In this document: piece by piece, positions 12,291-24,137 of the stretch
Numbering within the stretch: position 1 is the stretch's first letter
How the letters are laid out: each line of letters starts with the position of its first letter
NCBI GenBank assembly: GCA_027886175.1
Contig: JAJNNQ010000023.1
Coordinates: 8,449,001-8,513,000 of the forward strand
Reading direction: 5' to 3'
Source of the DNA: Phylloscopus collybita
Taxonomy: Eukaryota > Chordata > Aves > Passeriformes > Phylloscopidae
DNA length: 64,000 bases
The notes under the pieces: generated by a model
What the model saw: only the letters and a program-made list of their open reading frames with translations
What the model was told of the DNA's origin: nothing
Database searches by the model: none
Program-made: the position numbers and the translations under genes

Positions 12291-12467
12291 CTGGCACCGG
12301 TTGCCCAGAGAAGCTGTGACTACCCCTGGATCCCTGAAGTGTCCAAGGACAGGTTGGACGGGGCTTGGACCACCCTGGGATAGTGGAAGATGTCACTGCC
12401 CACAGGATGGGATAGAATGAGCTGCACTTTAAGGTCCCTTCTAACCTAAACCATATCACTCTATGAT

Positions 12468-13044
12468 ATCTTTTGGTGGCAAGAGAAAGACTTGGGGCCT
12501 AACCTTACTGTCCTGGAGTTGTGCTTGGTTATACAGGATGAAACACCCACCATGGCCTAGTTGCTACTGGAATTAAAAGGATTACAGCAGATGTATTGGG
12601 AGCCACAAGGCAGTCTAGGTCCAGTTTGTGGGTAGTTTTTATCTTATAACAGGATTAGTGGGAACTGTTGGACCCAGAGCTGAGATTCAACAACCTCATC
12701 AATTTTAGGTGGCAATTCTTCCCAGGTCCCCTGTGTGTTACCCATGTCATAGATCATGCTGGAACTACTTCAGATGTTCAGCATCAGGTATGAATCAGGT
12801 CCTTGCCCATTTACTCATGGAATTATGCACTGTCTGTCTGGAGAAGATTTACTGGTTCAGCTGATAGGATCACAAATTTTGCCTGCTCAAGTCTAATACA
12901 AAAGAGAGTTGATGTTAGTGCCTTGCCACTGCTCTAACCCAAATAAAAACAAACACATTAAATAGTATTTCCAGATCTATTTTACCAAGTTTCATGGGTA
13001 AAAAAAATTAGAAAAGAAGGGGAGGAGAACTATAAGTCCTTTAT
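12468..13044. other. Unique sequence between two CR1 remnants
   Basis: About 580 bp with no recognisable repeat or coding signal. Confidence 0.5.
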
Positions 13045-13045
13045 T

Positions 13046-13172
13046 GAAGAATCATATAATGGTTTGGGTTAGAATTGATCTTTAAGACCTTCTTGTTCCA
13101 ACCCCTACCACGGACTGGGACACCTTCCACTAGGCCAGGTTGCCCAGTGGCCCATCCAACCCTGAAAAAGGC
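13046..13172 (-). mobile_element. CR1 LINE 3'-end fragment
   Basis: On the minus strand this is the extreme 3' end of a CR1. It reads from the GCCTAGTGGAAGGTGTCCC region to the TAACCCAAACCATTATATGATTC tail, here in reverse as ATCATATAATGGTTTGGG at about 13050. About 125 bp survive, which is too short to carry any coding motif. Confidence 0.85.
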
Positions 13173-16100
13173 TTTTGGGTTTGTCTCTCTTTAAATAATG
13201 AGTAATTAGCCCAAGAAATTCCTGTGAGCCTAAAATGAAAAAATTGCTTATATTTTTAAGTAATTTCTGAAATGATGTAGTAAGTAAATTCTGAAATTTA
13301 CTCACAAATCTGATATCTTCTAAATGCTTCCCTGTAAAACATATTTTACTGTGGAACCTTATAAATATTAGAACAAAAGGCTTTGCAGAACAAGCAGATC
13401 TGAAAGCACAGAAATGCACAATTCGTTTCTTGTATCAGTCCCTCAATACATTATTAACTTCCCTGTGAGCAGGGAGAGCAGCACCATGTCTGTGCCAGAG
13501 GAACAAAAGTCAAAATATTCCCAGAGCAGCACAGAGGACTGTATTTTCCAGGTATTGGTATTGCCTCTATTTGTAATGTGCCTAAATGGAAAAAGCTGAA
13601 TGCATCTATATTCAAATCTGGAATTAGACCCAACAAGACATTCTATTTGGTTTTCCTGTGAGGTTGCTGAAAACTCATATGGCTTAGCAGCTTTATTGGG
13701 TGTTTGCAGTGTGAGCCCAAGAGGAATCATCACAAAGCCCCACCAACCTGGAATGGCAGGGCAGCTAGTTATTTATTTTTTCATTATGAATAGGAGAAAT
13801 TGTTTCTAATAATCCACTGTTTGCTCAAATCCTTTTATTTTTATTTTTTAAATTGAGCATGGAGCTCAAAAAAACCAACTGTGTATCAATTTAATGACAC
13901 AATTCACTCCTCTATGTACTTTTATAGGATCAATTAGCATCTAAACAACATTTTTTTTTTTTTCTTGTTGCAGCCCTAAGCGTAGCTTTTATAGAGCCAA
14001 TTATATCTCTGCATTTTAGTCTGTTGGAAGCTCTTGGCACAGTAGTGTTCCCAGGGAGGTCAGCAATGGTAATAAGCTCTTCTTAAGGACTTTTTCCACT
14101 ATTTGCATTTTGACGGTTGTTGTGGATGGTATTTATACTGACAGGTCTTGTCACCATCCACAGATATTAAACCACCTGTGTCCTTATTTTGCCTGTGCTT
14201 CATTGGCATTCCTGGGGATCTGTGTAACAAAAAGCACAGGTACTTGTATAAGTACTAAATATATGTAGGATTCATTTAAATCATGTAATGTTGTTCTTAT
14301 TTTGCCTCAGCAGAAACACAATGTAAAGCACAAGTCAAGGAACACTTGAGGCAAGATTCTACTGCTCTAAAGGAAACTTACTTTTGCAATGTGCAGAGAG
14401 TATTTAATATTAGATTGGTTGGTAGTAATGTGTGAATAAAACCAACCAAAGGTGGTCTTGTTTTAAAATTCTGACACAATATGTTACCTCTATGTTCTTC
14501 ATCTCTGAAAGCATTCACTGTATGAACTAGGCTGGGGTAAGGCTTGGTGCTACTTTCTGAGCCATATATCTCTAAAATATAGTGTTGGTTCTGTTTCTTG
14601 CAAACTGTAGCGCATCCCTAAGTGATTTAGAAGTTCCATTAGAGATTACAAGAATTATCAATTTTAGTGGTGACTTAAAGAAATCTGCAGGTGTGGGTGA
14701 GATGGGTTTTTGGTAAAGCAATCATTGAGTAGTTGAGGAACTTGGAGGATATTCTGTAGAGCAATGGTGTGAGTGAAGAAATAATTTATTTAGGGTGAGG
14801 AAGCTCAGAACATGGGGTGATCCACGTCCTTGCTGTATACGCCTTTAATAATAAATTCCACTTGAAGTGATCATCAATAATTATGCTAAATGTGAAATTT
14901 TCCACTCTTCACTCTTGCTTTTTTACCAGATACCATGTTTAATTACAGGCAAGTTAACTATTCCCCAGTCATGACTTGATGTGGCTACTGGCTGCTATTT
15001 CCACTTGATTGCTGTCATATCTCAGAATGACAACAAAATATTATGCTTCAAATTGGATGGGAAAGAGAAATCCAGTTTAAAATTCAGTTCTGAAAGAGCA
15101 GCATTCCTTGGTAAACTCCAGAATGGAAAGGTTGGAGAAAAGTTTCACTATCTGTGCACCCCCTACCTCCCACCATTCTGGTGTGCAACTGAAACTGCAC
15201 TAACTATCAAACCCATGAATCCATATTTATACACCCTTTGTCCTGTTTGTTTGGTATTAAGCTACTGCATCTTGTCATAAATTATGAATTCCCTGAAACA
15301 GAGTCTACGTTTGAGTCAATCCTTACAATGGCAGCATCACTCTCAAGTGCAGAGAGTCAGGAACTGCTCTTGGGCCTCTTTCACCATAGCCAGAGTCCCA
15401 GTTTTAGCTTTCCCTACCTTTGGGAGTAGATAAAAATGCTTTTGGAAAGCTGTGTTTAGTAGTTCATGCCAAAATTCTGGTTGTGCTCCATTTCTTATGC
15501 CAATTCCTTCAGCCTTTTTTACGTATTTATGTGGGCCTTCAGATTCTGGTTTATTCTGGTCTTTCCTTTTTTGCATCCTACGCACCTGAGCTGTTTCTTT
15601 TGATTTTCCTTCTTGAGGGATCATCATAAGAATCAGCCTGTGTTAGAGTAAAAATCTGGGAAATGTGGGCAGACATTAGTTGTGTCATCAGAATTTTGCA
15701 ATTACGAGAGATTTGTCCAGTGAGACTGTTTGAGTACCAGCCTGTTTGACTTACTCTTTCCTCACTAGGTTTCTTGAGAATTATTTTGAAAAGTTATTAA
15801 TAAGAATGTCAGCTCCAGCCATCACTGAAGATAACAATGACAAAAATGTGTCATAAAAAAAGCTGAAAATTCACTTCACCTTGAGATTCATAAGGACATT
15901 TATGCACATGTTCCCTCTTTGAAAACAGACTATGAATTTCATCTTCTAAATTTGCTCTCACGGCACACAAGTATTAGGGGAAAAATGTTCATATGATGCT
16001 TGGAACAACTTGGGCACATTTTGTATCAAGAAGAGAAGTTGGATCTCGTTAATCACTCCAACAATGAAGTCAATTAAAGAAATGCATCTCGTTAGGTATC

Positions 16101-19100
16101 TGCTAAGATTCTACTCAATGGCTCATTACTTGTAGGCAAGCGATCTGACACCATTTATGGTGCCATGTGAAATAGTGAGATGGAAAAGCATATGGGAGAG
16201 CAAACTGTGAAGGCATTAATTTTCATTTTCTGTTTGTTTTTCATGCTATTGGTAAAATAAGTCCCTTCTAATATGAAACTGTATTTAATCTGTCCTATAT
16301 CACTATTTCTGCCCAACAGATGACATGAATGCTCTCTTTACCTTGTTTGGCTAAGGATGTAGGATGTCAGGTTTCAAGAGCCTTGTCTGATTGCCTAACA
16401 GTGATCACTCCCTCAATTAATTCCAATTCAAATAATTGTTCCTTCAGTTATTTCATACTCATTAAATAGAGGGTCATCTGTGAATAAAGACTGCATTGGT
16501 GACCTAAGGATTCCTGTCTCTTGGGGAAGGAATGTAAGTCACAGAGTGATTGGATGTTGGTGTGAGAAAGAGTGGGTTTTCATTCCTCTGCAGACACAAC
16601 TTGGGGATTCAGTTTTTATATTGTCCCACTCTTGGTGATTGCTGCCTTGTGGGCTCAGGCAGGGCTGAGCAGGCAAAGGACAGTGCCTTGCTTGGTGGTT
16701 ATTGCTGGCTATTGACTCTGCAGGGATCCCACAGTTATAAAACCCTTTTTTCCCCCTTTTTCACTGCCTCCATCCCCTTCTCCCCAGCTGCTGAAGGACT
16801 TTAGCCCCTTTAGGTTTTGTTGGGATTTGCAAGGAGCTGAGTGGTGAGTAGTCAGATCCTGAACTGCAGCCAGCCCTACTGGACAGTAGGCAGTCAGGAC
16901 AAAGGCTTGGGAATCCCAGGGAAGGTGTCTCTGGACAGATGCAATGAACACTGCAGAGACAGCAAACTGGACCCCAGTTAACAGCTGGAATTTTAAAATC
17001 TTCTTGAGCTCCCCCTCATACACAACATGTTTGAATTCCAGGCGTTAGGACATGAAACTCGGTCAGCTCTGCTGGGATTTGAGCTGTGATTATCCCAAGG
17101 AGCTCTGTGATTAGGGTGCAGTGTTCACTGCTATTCCTATAAGAGAACTCTGTGCTTTAAGAAAGGTATGGTGCTCTAAAGTGAATGGCTGCTTACAAGA
17201 GTAATCCTGTATCAGGATAATATTTTATATACAAGACTATTTTTGTACAATGCCTCAATAGTAAATTAACCTATTCTGATAACATTGAGCAAGCACCACA
17301 ATTTTCCAGGTGGGCAATTTTGATTAGACATTGGTCTTTTTCTTTGGGAACAGAAAGTTCTGCTAAACAGCACACTGTGCTAAATTATTTAGCACATTGA
17401 ATTTAAAATAGGATAATTCTTCCATATAAATACTTGTCTTTCCTCTGTAAGTCCAGAAAGGTGATATTAAAAAAAAAGAAAAATATTCTCCTCTGGAGCA
17501 GCGTTATAAATACCTAAATGCCTAAGTACTCTGTCAGAATGTGGTCTTCTCCAGCACTGTAAAACTGAGAACATTGCAAGTTTTTGAGATTTATCTTGGG
17601 TGTAAACATATATGGTTAGTGTCGCTTTTCTCACCTTTTTTATTGAATTTAAGTCATTGGGATTTTCACTTTTAGAGCAAAACCAGCTCAGAGGTGTGAT
17701 ATTTTGATCTGAAAGCCATGAGCTCTATGGGTTCTAGTGCTGTTTTCTCTGACTCTGCTCATGGTGAAAAAGCTGTGTTGCTGGATATGAGTCTTACATC
17801 TGGAGCAGACACCTTCCATGCTTTGGGATAAGCCAGCTGTGTTGTGACATGCAGGTACAGCTACTCCAGTGTGTCCATAAACTCAGCAAAACTCATGCAG
17901 GGATCTAAATTCAAGACAAGTCACTTGATTTTGACTCAAGTGTGTTTGAGGAGGCTTTTAAAAATAATGTGGAATATTTGCAGTCAAGGGATGCTAAAAT
18001 GATGGGTGGCTGCTCAGTAGAGTACAGGGAAATCAAAGGATGAAGTATAAGAATATGTATTTTTCAGGTAATGTTTGAAAATATCTTGCCATTTTCTTGA
18101 ACAGTCATATAATCATGTTATTTGATAAAACTATTTTCAGCAGTAAATTATAGGACTAGAAATGAGCAGGATCAAGGCCACAGAGGACCAGCAGTGACAG
18201 CTGAAAATGAGGCAGGTGGATGTGCCAGAGGTGAGCATCACCTGCAAGAACCTGCTTATTATGGGCATTCTCATTTTAATTACAGATACTCTCATGCTCA
18301 GATTTATCATCTTGGCTTCCTTAGTTTTGCTGCTCTTTCTTTGTGTATTATGAGTATGATTTTCATGGTTCAATCTATTAGATTTTTCCTTCCTGAACTA
18401 GCATTGGAATTTGACGCTTTTCTTGATAACAAATAGGTTGTGCTATGATGGAAGTATCCAGGAAGGCTGCATTACATTCTCTGGCAATTTATTTTAAAGA
18501 CATGTAAATTGTGTCCTTCTTCCCAGGCAGAGCTGATGCTACTCCATATAGCACATCTCAGGGCTTTTAAATCCTCAGGGAAATTATCTTTTAAATTACT
18601 TAAGGGGAGAAAAATAAAAAGGCAGCAGGGCTTGACACTGAGGATTAACTGCTCCTACATAAGTTAATTGGGTTTAAAGATGTGATACCTTCTGGATATT
18701 GATTTGAATATTATAGTTCTATAACTCCTAAATTGTAAGCAAACTTGGCACATTATGAAGATACTTGACTGGATTTTAAAAATTTTAAACTATTTATTAA
18801 ATAATTGCCAAAGTCATAAATGCTCTGATATTCTGGATTTTTTATACAAGATAATAATACAAGAGAAATGGGAAATAAATCCATTTCTAGAAACACCCGC
18901 ATCATCTGTGAAAGCAAACAAACCAATCCCACAGTTGGGGGACACCATCTGTGAGTCTATCTGTCTCTTTGTACATGTTACACTCAGTTTCCTACAACTG
19001 ATTCCAAAGAGACATAGGGATATTTGGCATGTAGGAAGTTGAAATCTGTCGGATATTGAGCTGTAGGGAAGTAAAATAAAAGGCTTTCATCTCTCGTAGA

Positions 19101-22100
19101 AACACTGTTAGTAACCCTTGATGCATTTTATTTTTCATAAAAGACTTTTTTTTTTAACTTGCTGTTCACTGGAAAGAGTATGCATTTTCAACAGATAAAT
19201 AGGGCTTGGGAATGAGCAGTACATTGGCAGTGTAATGGCACACAATTAACACTAATGGGGGCCATACAGTGAGAGATGCTGCAAATAAGTGGAGATGTAT
19301 AGAACAGGTTGGAAGAGAAATAGTAATTTTTTTTTAATTTTTTTTTTTACCTGCGACACAACCCAGTAATCTGAGGTTTTCTATAGTTATTAATCTGTGT
19401 GGTTACTCTCACTTCCTTTTGCCTCATCCCTTTGCCACTTTTGTTGCAGTTCTCTTATTCTGAACAGTTGTAGTCTTATTTAGACTTATGTAGCTGTAGT
19501 TTTATTTAGAAAAAAATCCTTTGATCACTTTTCCTTTGTCCTCCAAGAAGGTAGAGCTGATAATGTGCTCATGTAGAGGTTTCACATTTCAGACCACTTT
19601 TCTGCCCTTTTTTTTATTTTATTTTTTAATTGTGCATAAATTACTATTGATCTACTTTAATTTGCCTATCTTTGCCCTGGAGTGATGTAGTCTTCTACCA
19701 ACGTTTTTTGTTGCTTAGTTTTGAAACACCTAACACTTTCACAGGAGTTATTTCAGTGTGTCTCAATTGTTGGAGTTTTTTTTTTTCTAGTTCTCTATGA
19801 AATTAATGCAGCTTTCTATATATTTTGAAAGTAATTATTTTTCTGTCTCAGTGTCACTACATTTCCCCTGCTGAAATGATTATGTCATTAGATTTCCCTT
19901 CAAATAAGTCATAAGGGATTGGCATGTATTCTGGTTGATGCACAGATTGTGAATTCATAGGACAGTGATAATAAATTTCTTCTTTCTCATTTTCTCCTTT
20001 AACTCCACAGTATTATGTGAATAATTATCAAAGATTCAGGGTATTTTCTAGGTGCAGTGACTTTATTTCTGTCCCTTTAAAATATTGTAAGAGGAGGGTA
20101 TAAGTGAATCACGTTCAATTTTCCAGATTTTGTCGGTTTACATGTTTCTAAAACGAAATTTAAAACAATGCTCAAATCCATAAAATAGAAGATCATTATT
20201 TGTTCCCAGTAATTACAAAAACTGACAAGGTTTTTACTGCTTGCCTTTTTAAGTCCAGTGGTCTATGTACTCAAACATGTAACAAAGTTTGTAAAATACA
20301 AAATAAGCTGTCATCTCTCCAGCACAGCACATCCTGCACTGTAGGATTTTAAGAACTACCCTAAATTGTACTGAGAAAATGAAACCTTTTTGCAGAAGTG
20401 GATTTAGTGGAGAGTGAAGGGGAACCTGGAGGCACTTATGCATTTCAGCTCTGACCTCTGCTCAGATGGGCATGGTTTGGAGCCTTTGGAGTGATGATCT
20501 GGGCTCTTTTCTCCCATGAAGGAGATGGGAAGATAAAATAATAGGTGATATCAGCCAGGTTAGTCAATGCAGAGTTCAACAATACACACTAGGCTGATGA
20601 ACATGGAGTATTTTTCTCTATAGAATAAAATCTATTATTAGTCCAATATTTTAATTAATTAAAAATTGGATTCCCTTGTGAATTAATGATTAGGGCTGCT
20701 TCAAATGACATTGATCTGAGGCTAGAAATGACATCTTTCACCTTCATTTTATGCTTACATTTCTTCCAGCCTTATTTCATTATTCTCACCAGGAAATTTA
20801 TTTAAGAACTAAGGTACAGAAAATCTTTTGCTTCAATATTTATTTACTTTTTCACTTTATTTCTTCTCTTTTAAGGTCTTACTTGCAAAGTTCTTGATGT
20901 AACTGCTGATACATCTAAATGTCTGGTGGGTCTTCTGAATTCCCACACATTCAGGACCTTGGTGATACTTCGCACATACCCAGAGCAGGCACACATCCAT
21001 CAGCATTTCATTTTCTGTTGTCTGTGCGCTCAAATACTTTGAAACAGACATTTTCTTTTTAATAATTCTATTGTTGTATTCTATTATCTTGTTGCTAAAA
21101 TTCTGAATTCTATTTTAATTGATATTATTCCCACTTAGGCTGGTTTAAGTAGGTGCCCAACACTCTACTTTCAAAGGTCTCTTTGTTGCCTCACTGAAGA
21201 AATGTTGGCATGTTCCCTGAAATAGCTCAACTGGTTTGGATTTTTTTCTTTTTTTCTTCCCTGCAGTCCTATTCATTCACTTCTAAGTTTGTAGTCTCTT
21301 GTGCTCTTTTCAATAATTACACCTTCATGTCCCAAATCTTCCCTTTTTTCATTAAATAACCTCAGACCAATGTAATGCTGCCATGAAATTCAGCTGGTTC
21401 CCATATTTGTGTCTATTCCCATTTTGTGTATTCTATATGAATTTCTTTTCAAGGTAGCTGGTGTGACAGAGCTTTTCTCAATGCTTTGCAGTGGCCATTT
21501 TTCCCCCTCAAATGTGAGGCCCTTGACATTTTTATTCACTTTGAGAAGGAAAATTGCATTGTTCAGAACACCAAACCCCGTGCTAGGACACCCAATAGCC
21601 CAGTTTGGACCATTCATCTTAAAAACAGTATTTTCAAATCAACCTTCAAGTTGGCAACTTTGTCCTGTAATAATTTAATGATTTCATTTTTGATTGCTGG
21701 TTTGAGAAGGATCTGGTATCACATCTATAGAAAAGACAAAACCTCCAGATTGCCTTCATCCTGTTGTATCTTAAAAGAGAAATGCTTTTTCCCTCACAAC
21801 TGGCTTGAATGTCCATGGTACCTGGGAAACCTCAGGTAGTTTTGCAGGCTTGTGTGATTATACACTGAAATGTCCTCTTGACCTGGGCAAATCTCCTGCA
21901 GTGTCAGCAGCATTCTGAGAAAAGCTAAATTAATTCTGAAGGACTTCTTTAGGTCTTGGAGACTGGTGGACGGAGAGGTTATAATTACTGAGGTGTAGTC
22001 CTGCTTTTAATAATTATTACTTTACGTATTTTTTAATAGTTATACTTTGGATTTGCCCATCGGTATCAGTAAAAAAAAAAAATAAATACAAAGCAAATAA

Positions 22101-23755
22101 ACCCAACAACTATATATAATTATCTGTCTTCCAGTTCTTAGTATTTCTTAGATGATTGCGCTATGATTTCTGCTTCTCAGGGAGTGGGACAATTGAAGGG
22201 AAGTGTATGCAAATTCTCTGACATTAAATTTGAGGACCCAATTATTAACATTATTTATTGGGGTCACTGAACTACCCCAATAGGGAGCTGTTGGAAAGAG
22301 GAGCTGGATATGGTAACTCCCACTCTGACAAAGTGGAATACTTTCCTATGTCTTCTCATTTATTAATAGAATCCACCCTGCCTTGCATAAGAAAATACAA
22401 AATACAGAAGTAATAGAAAAGCAATATAAACGTGTACAGTGACACCACTGATAACACTGCCTGTAAAATTTAAATATATTGAGAATGGCTTTAAATTAAC
22501 AGCTCTTGGAACTGCGTCTTGTAAAACTCACTTATATGTGACAATTTTTATTACATTCCTGTTGCCCAAACAGTGCTGGAACTATACATGTGAAGGACAT
22601 CCATCGTGGAAAAATGAATTTTTTGTGTTTAACACATAAGATTACAGCAGTTAAACACTGTAATTATGATAATCATGGTTATAGGAGGCTGTGAATACAT
22701 TGCTGCCACTGCTTTGGATTTTGTTGGAATGCTTTTCTGTGAAAGCTGTCAGCAGCAGAGAGGGAGGGGCAGGGAAAGGGAGATGCACTGGCATTGATGA
22801 GATGCATTTCTCATTAATGCAAGTACACTAGCATGGAGACTTTGCACATTCTCAAGCTACAAATTGAACAGCCAAGGAAGGTAAACAAATATATAACCCA
22901 ACAAGGAGCAGAACTACTCCTTTAGCAAGGTCAGGAGTCCTTGTAATGATCAATTATCTCAGGACAAGCTCTTAAACCTCATTTAATTAGGGTATGACCT
23001 GGCCTGTTTTCTTTGAGAAAACATTTGGTTTCTGCTTCCTGGATAAGATTGTGTGACCCAAAAGTATTCTTAGTTGCTTAAAAATAATAATTCAGCCCGT
23101 GAAGGTCTGTCCACCCTTGACTAAATTTTTTTTGAAAGAGTTGTTTGAGTATCAATTGTATCTTCATCAAATGGCACAATTTTTTTCACAATATAGATTA
23201 TTAAAAAAAAAAAGTTGAGATATATATTTTGGAGGCCCACAGGGTTCAGGTTTGAATATCAGTTTATTTCATTTGAAAGGCTTTTTGATTTTACTTCATG
23301 CATCAAAAATTTTGCAAGACGTATTGACTGCAGCTTTTACTCTGCAGACGCAGCTGGAAGGCTCTTATTTGCGAGGAAACACTTGATAAAAACCCACGCA
23401 TAACCTCAATAGACTAAAATTCCAAAATCTAGTGGATCTTGTTCTCTCTAGGAGTTATTTGGGTGGGAAAGAAGTAGTTTTCTCTGGGTTTGGGTTTTTT
23501 TTTGGGGGGAGTGTGTGTGTAAAAAGCTGCACAGCAGAAACACAGAATTTTAATCTTTTTTCCCACTCACACAGTGTCAGATGCCAATCTCTGCCAGGCC
23601 CCTTGGGAATGCAGTTCCTGACTGAGTGGTCAGACAGGGATGCAGGAGCACCTGGCTGGATGGCTCTGCTGGCCACAGCATCTCCAAGGACCTCATTAGT
23701 TCTTTGGAAGGAGAAAACTTTCCATCTTCTCTCTGCTCTATGTTGGTTGCTCTAA

Positions 23756-23800
23756 TCTCTCTCTCTCTCTCTCTCTCTTATTTGCTCTCTCTTTCTCTCA
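23756..23800. repeat. (TC)n microsatellite and CT-rich tail
   Basis: Uninterrupted TC dinucleotides at 23756-23778, then a CT-rich stretch with TTTG and TTTC interruptions to about 23800. Confidence 0.95.
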
Positions 23801-24041
23801 TTTTACTTTCAAAATGGTTAAATTAGGTATTGTGGAGATTGTTCCCACCACCACATTATCAGCATTCAGAGTACATGGACATCAAAGACAGAGTGAAGCA
23901 CTGACTACCTCCTTGGAAAATCCAAAGAACTTTAACAGGGCCCATCCTCTGAGAGAGTGGGAGATATTTTTCTCGTTTTTCCTGTGGCAGAGTTTTTGTA
24001 CAATAGCCCTAATCTTTATTGCTTTGTGGTATATAGTTCTT

Positions 24042-24137
24042 GCCATTAATGGCCATCAGGATTGATTAAATGCCTGAGTCTCAATGTGCCTTCCATGAAT
24101 GGTTATCAGGATTGATTAAATGCCTCAGCTTCAATAT
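24042..24137. repeat. Tandem duplication, 50 bp period, two units
   Basis: The block ATCAGGATTGATTAAATGCC occurs at 24055-24074 and again at 24105-24124. The surrounding unit is similar over about 46 bp (for example CCATTAATGGCC against CCATGAATGGTT). Two diverged units with a 50 bp period are seen. Confidence 0.9.

Larger units (their letters stand above)
11579..12467 (+). mobile_element. CR1 LINE 3' fragment split by a 463 bp insertion
   Basis: CR1 3' sequence is recognisable from GGATGGAGCACCTCTCC (about 11581) to the GTGTGGAGAGGCCCTGGCA segment ending at 11827. It resumes at 12297 with the TTGCCCAGAGAAGCTGTG segment and ends in the CR1 tail about 12467 (CTCTATGATA). In other CR1 copies these two segments are contiguous, for example at 59560-59600. 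The break is filled by foreign sequence, 11828-12290, listed separately. Coding capacity is lost. Confidence 0.88.
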
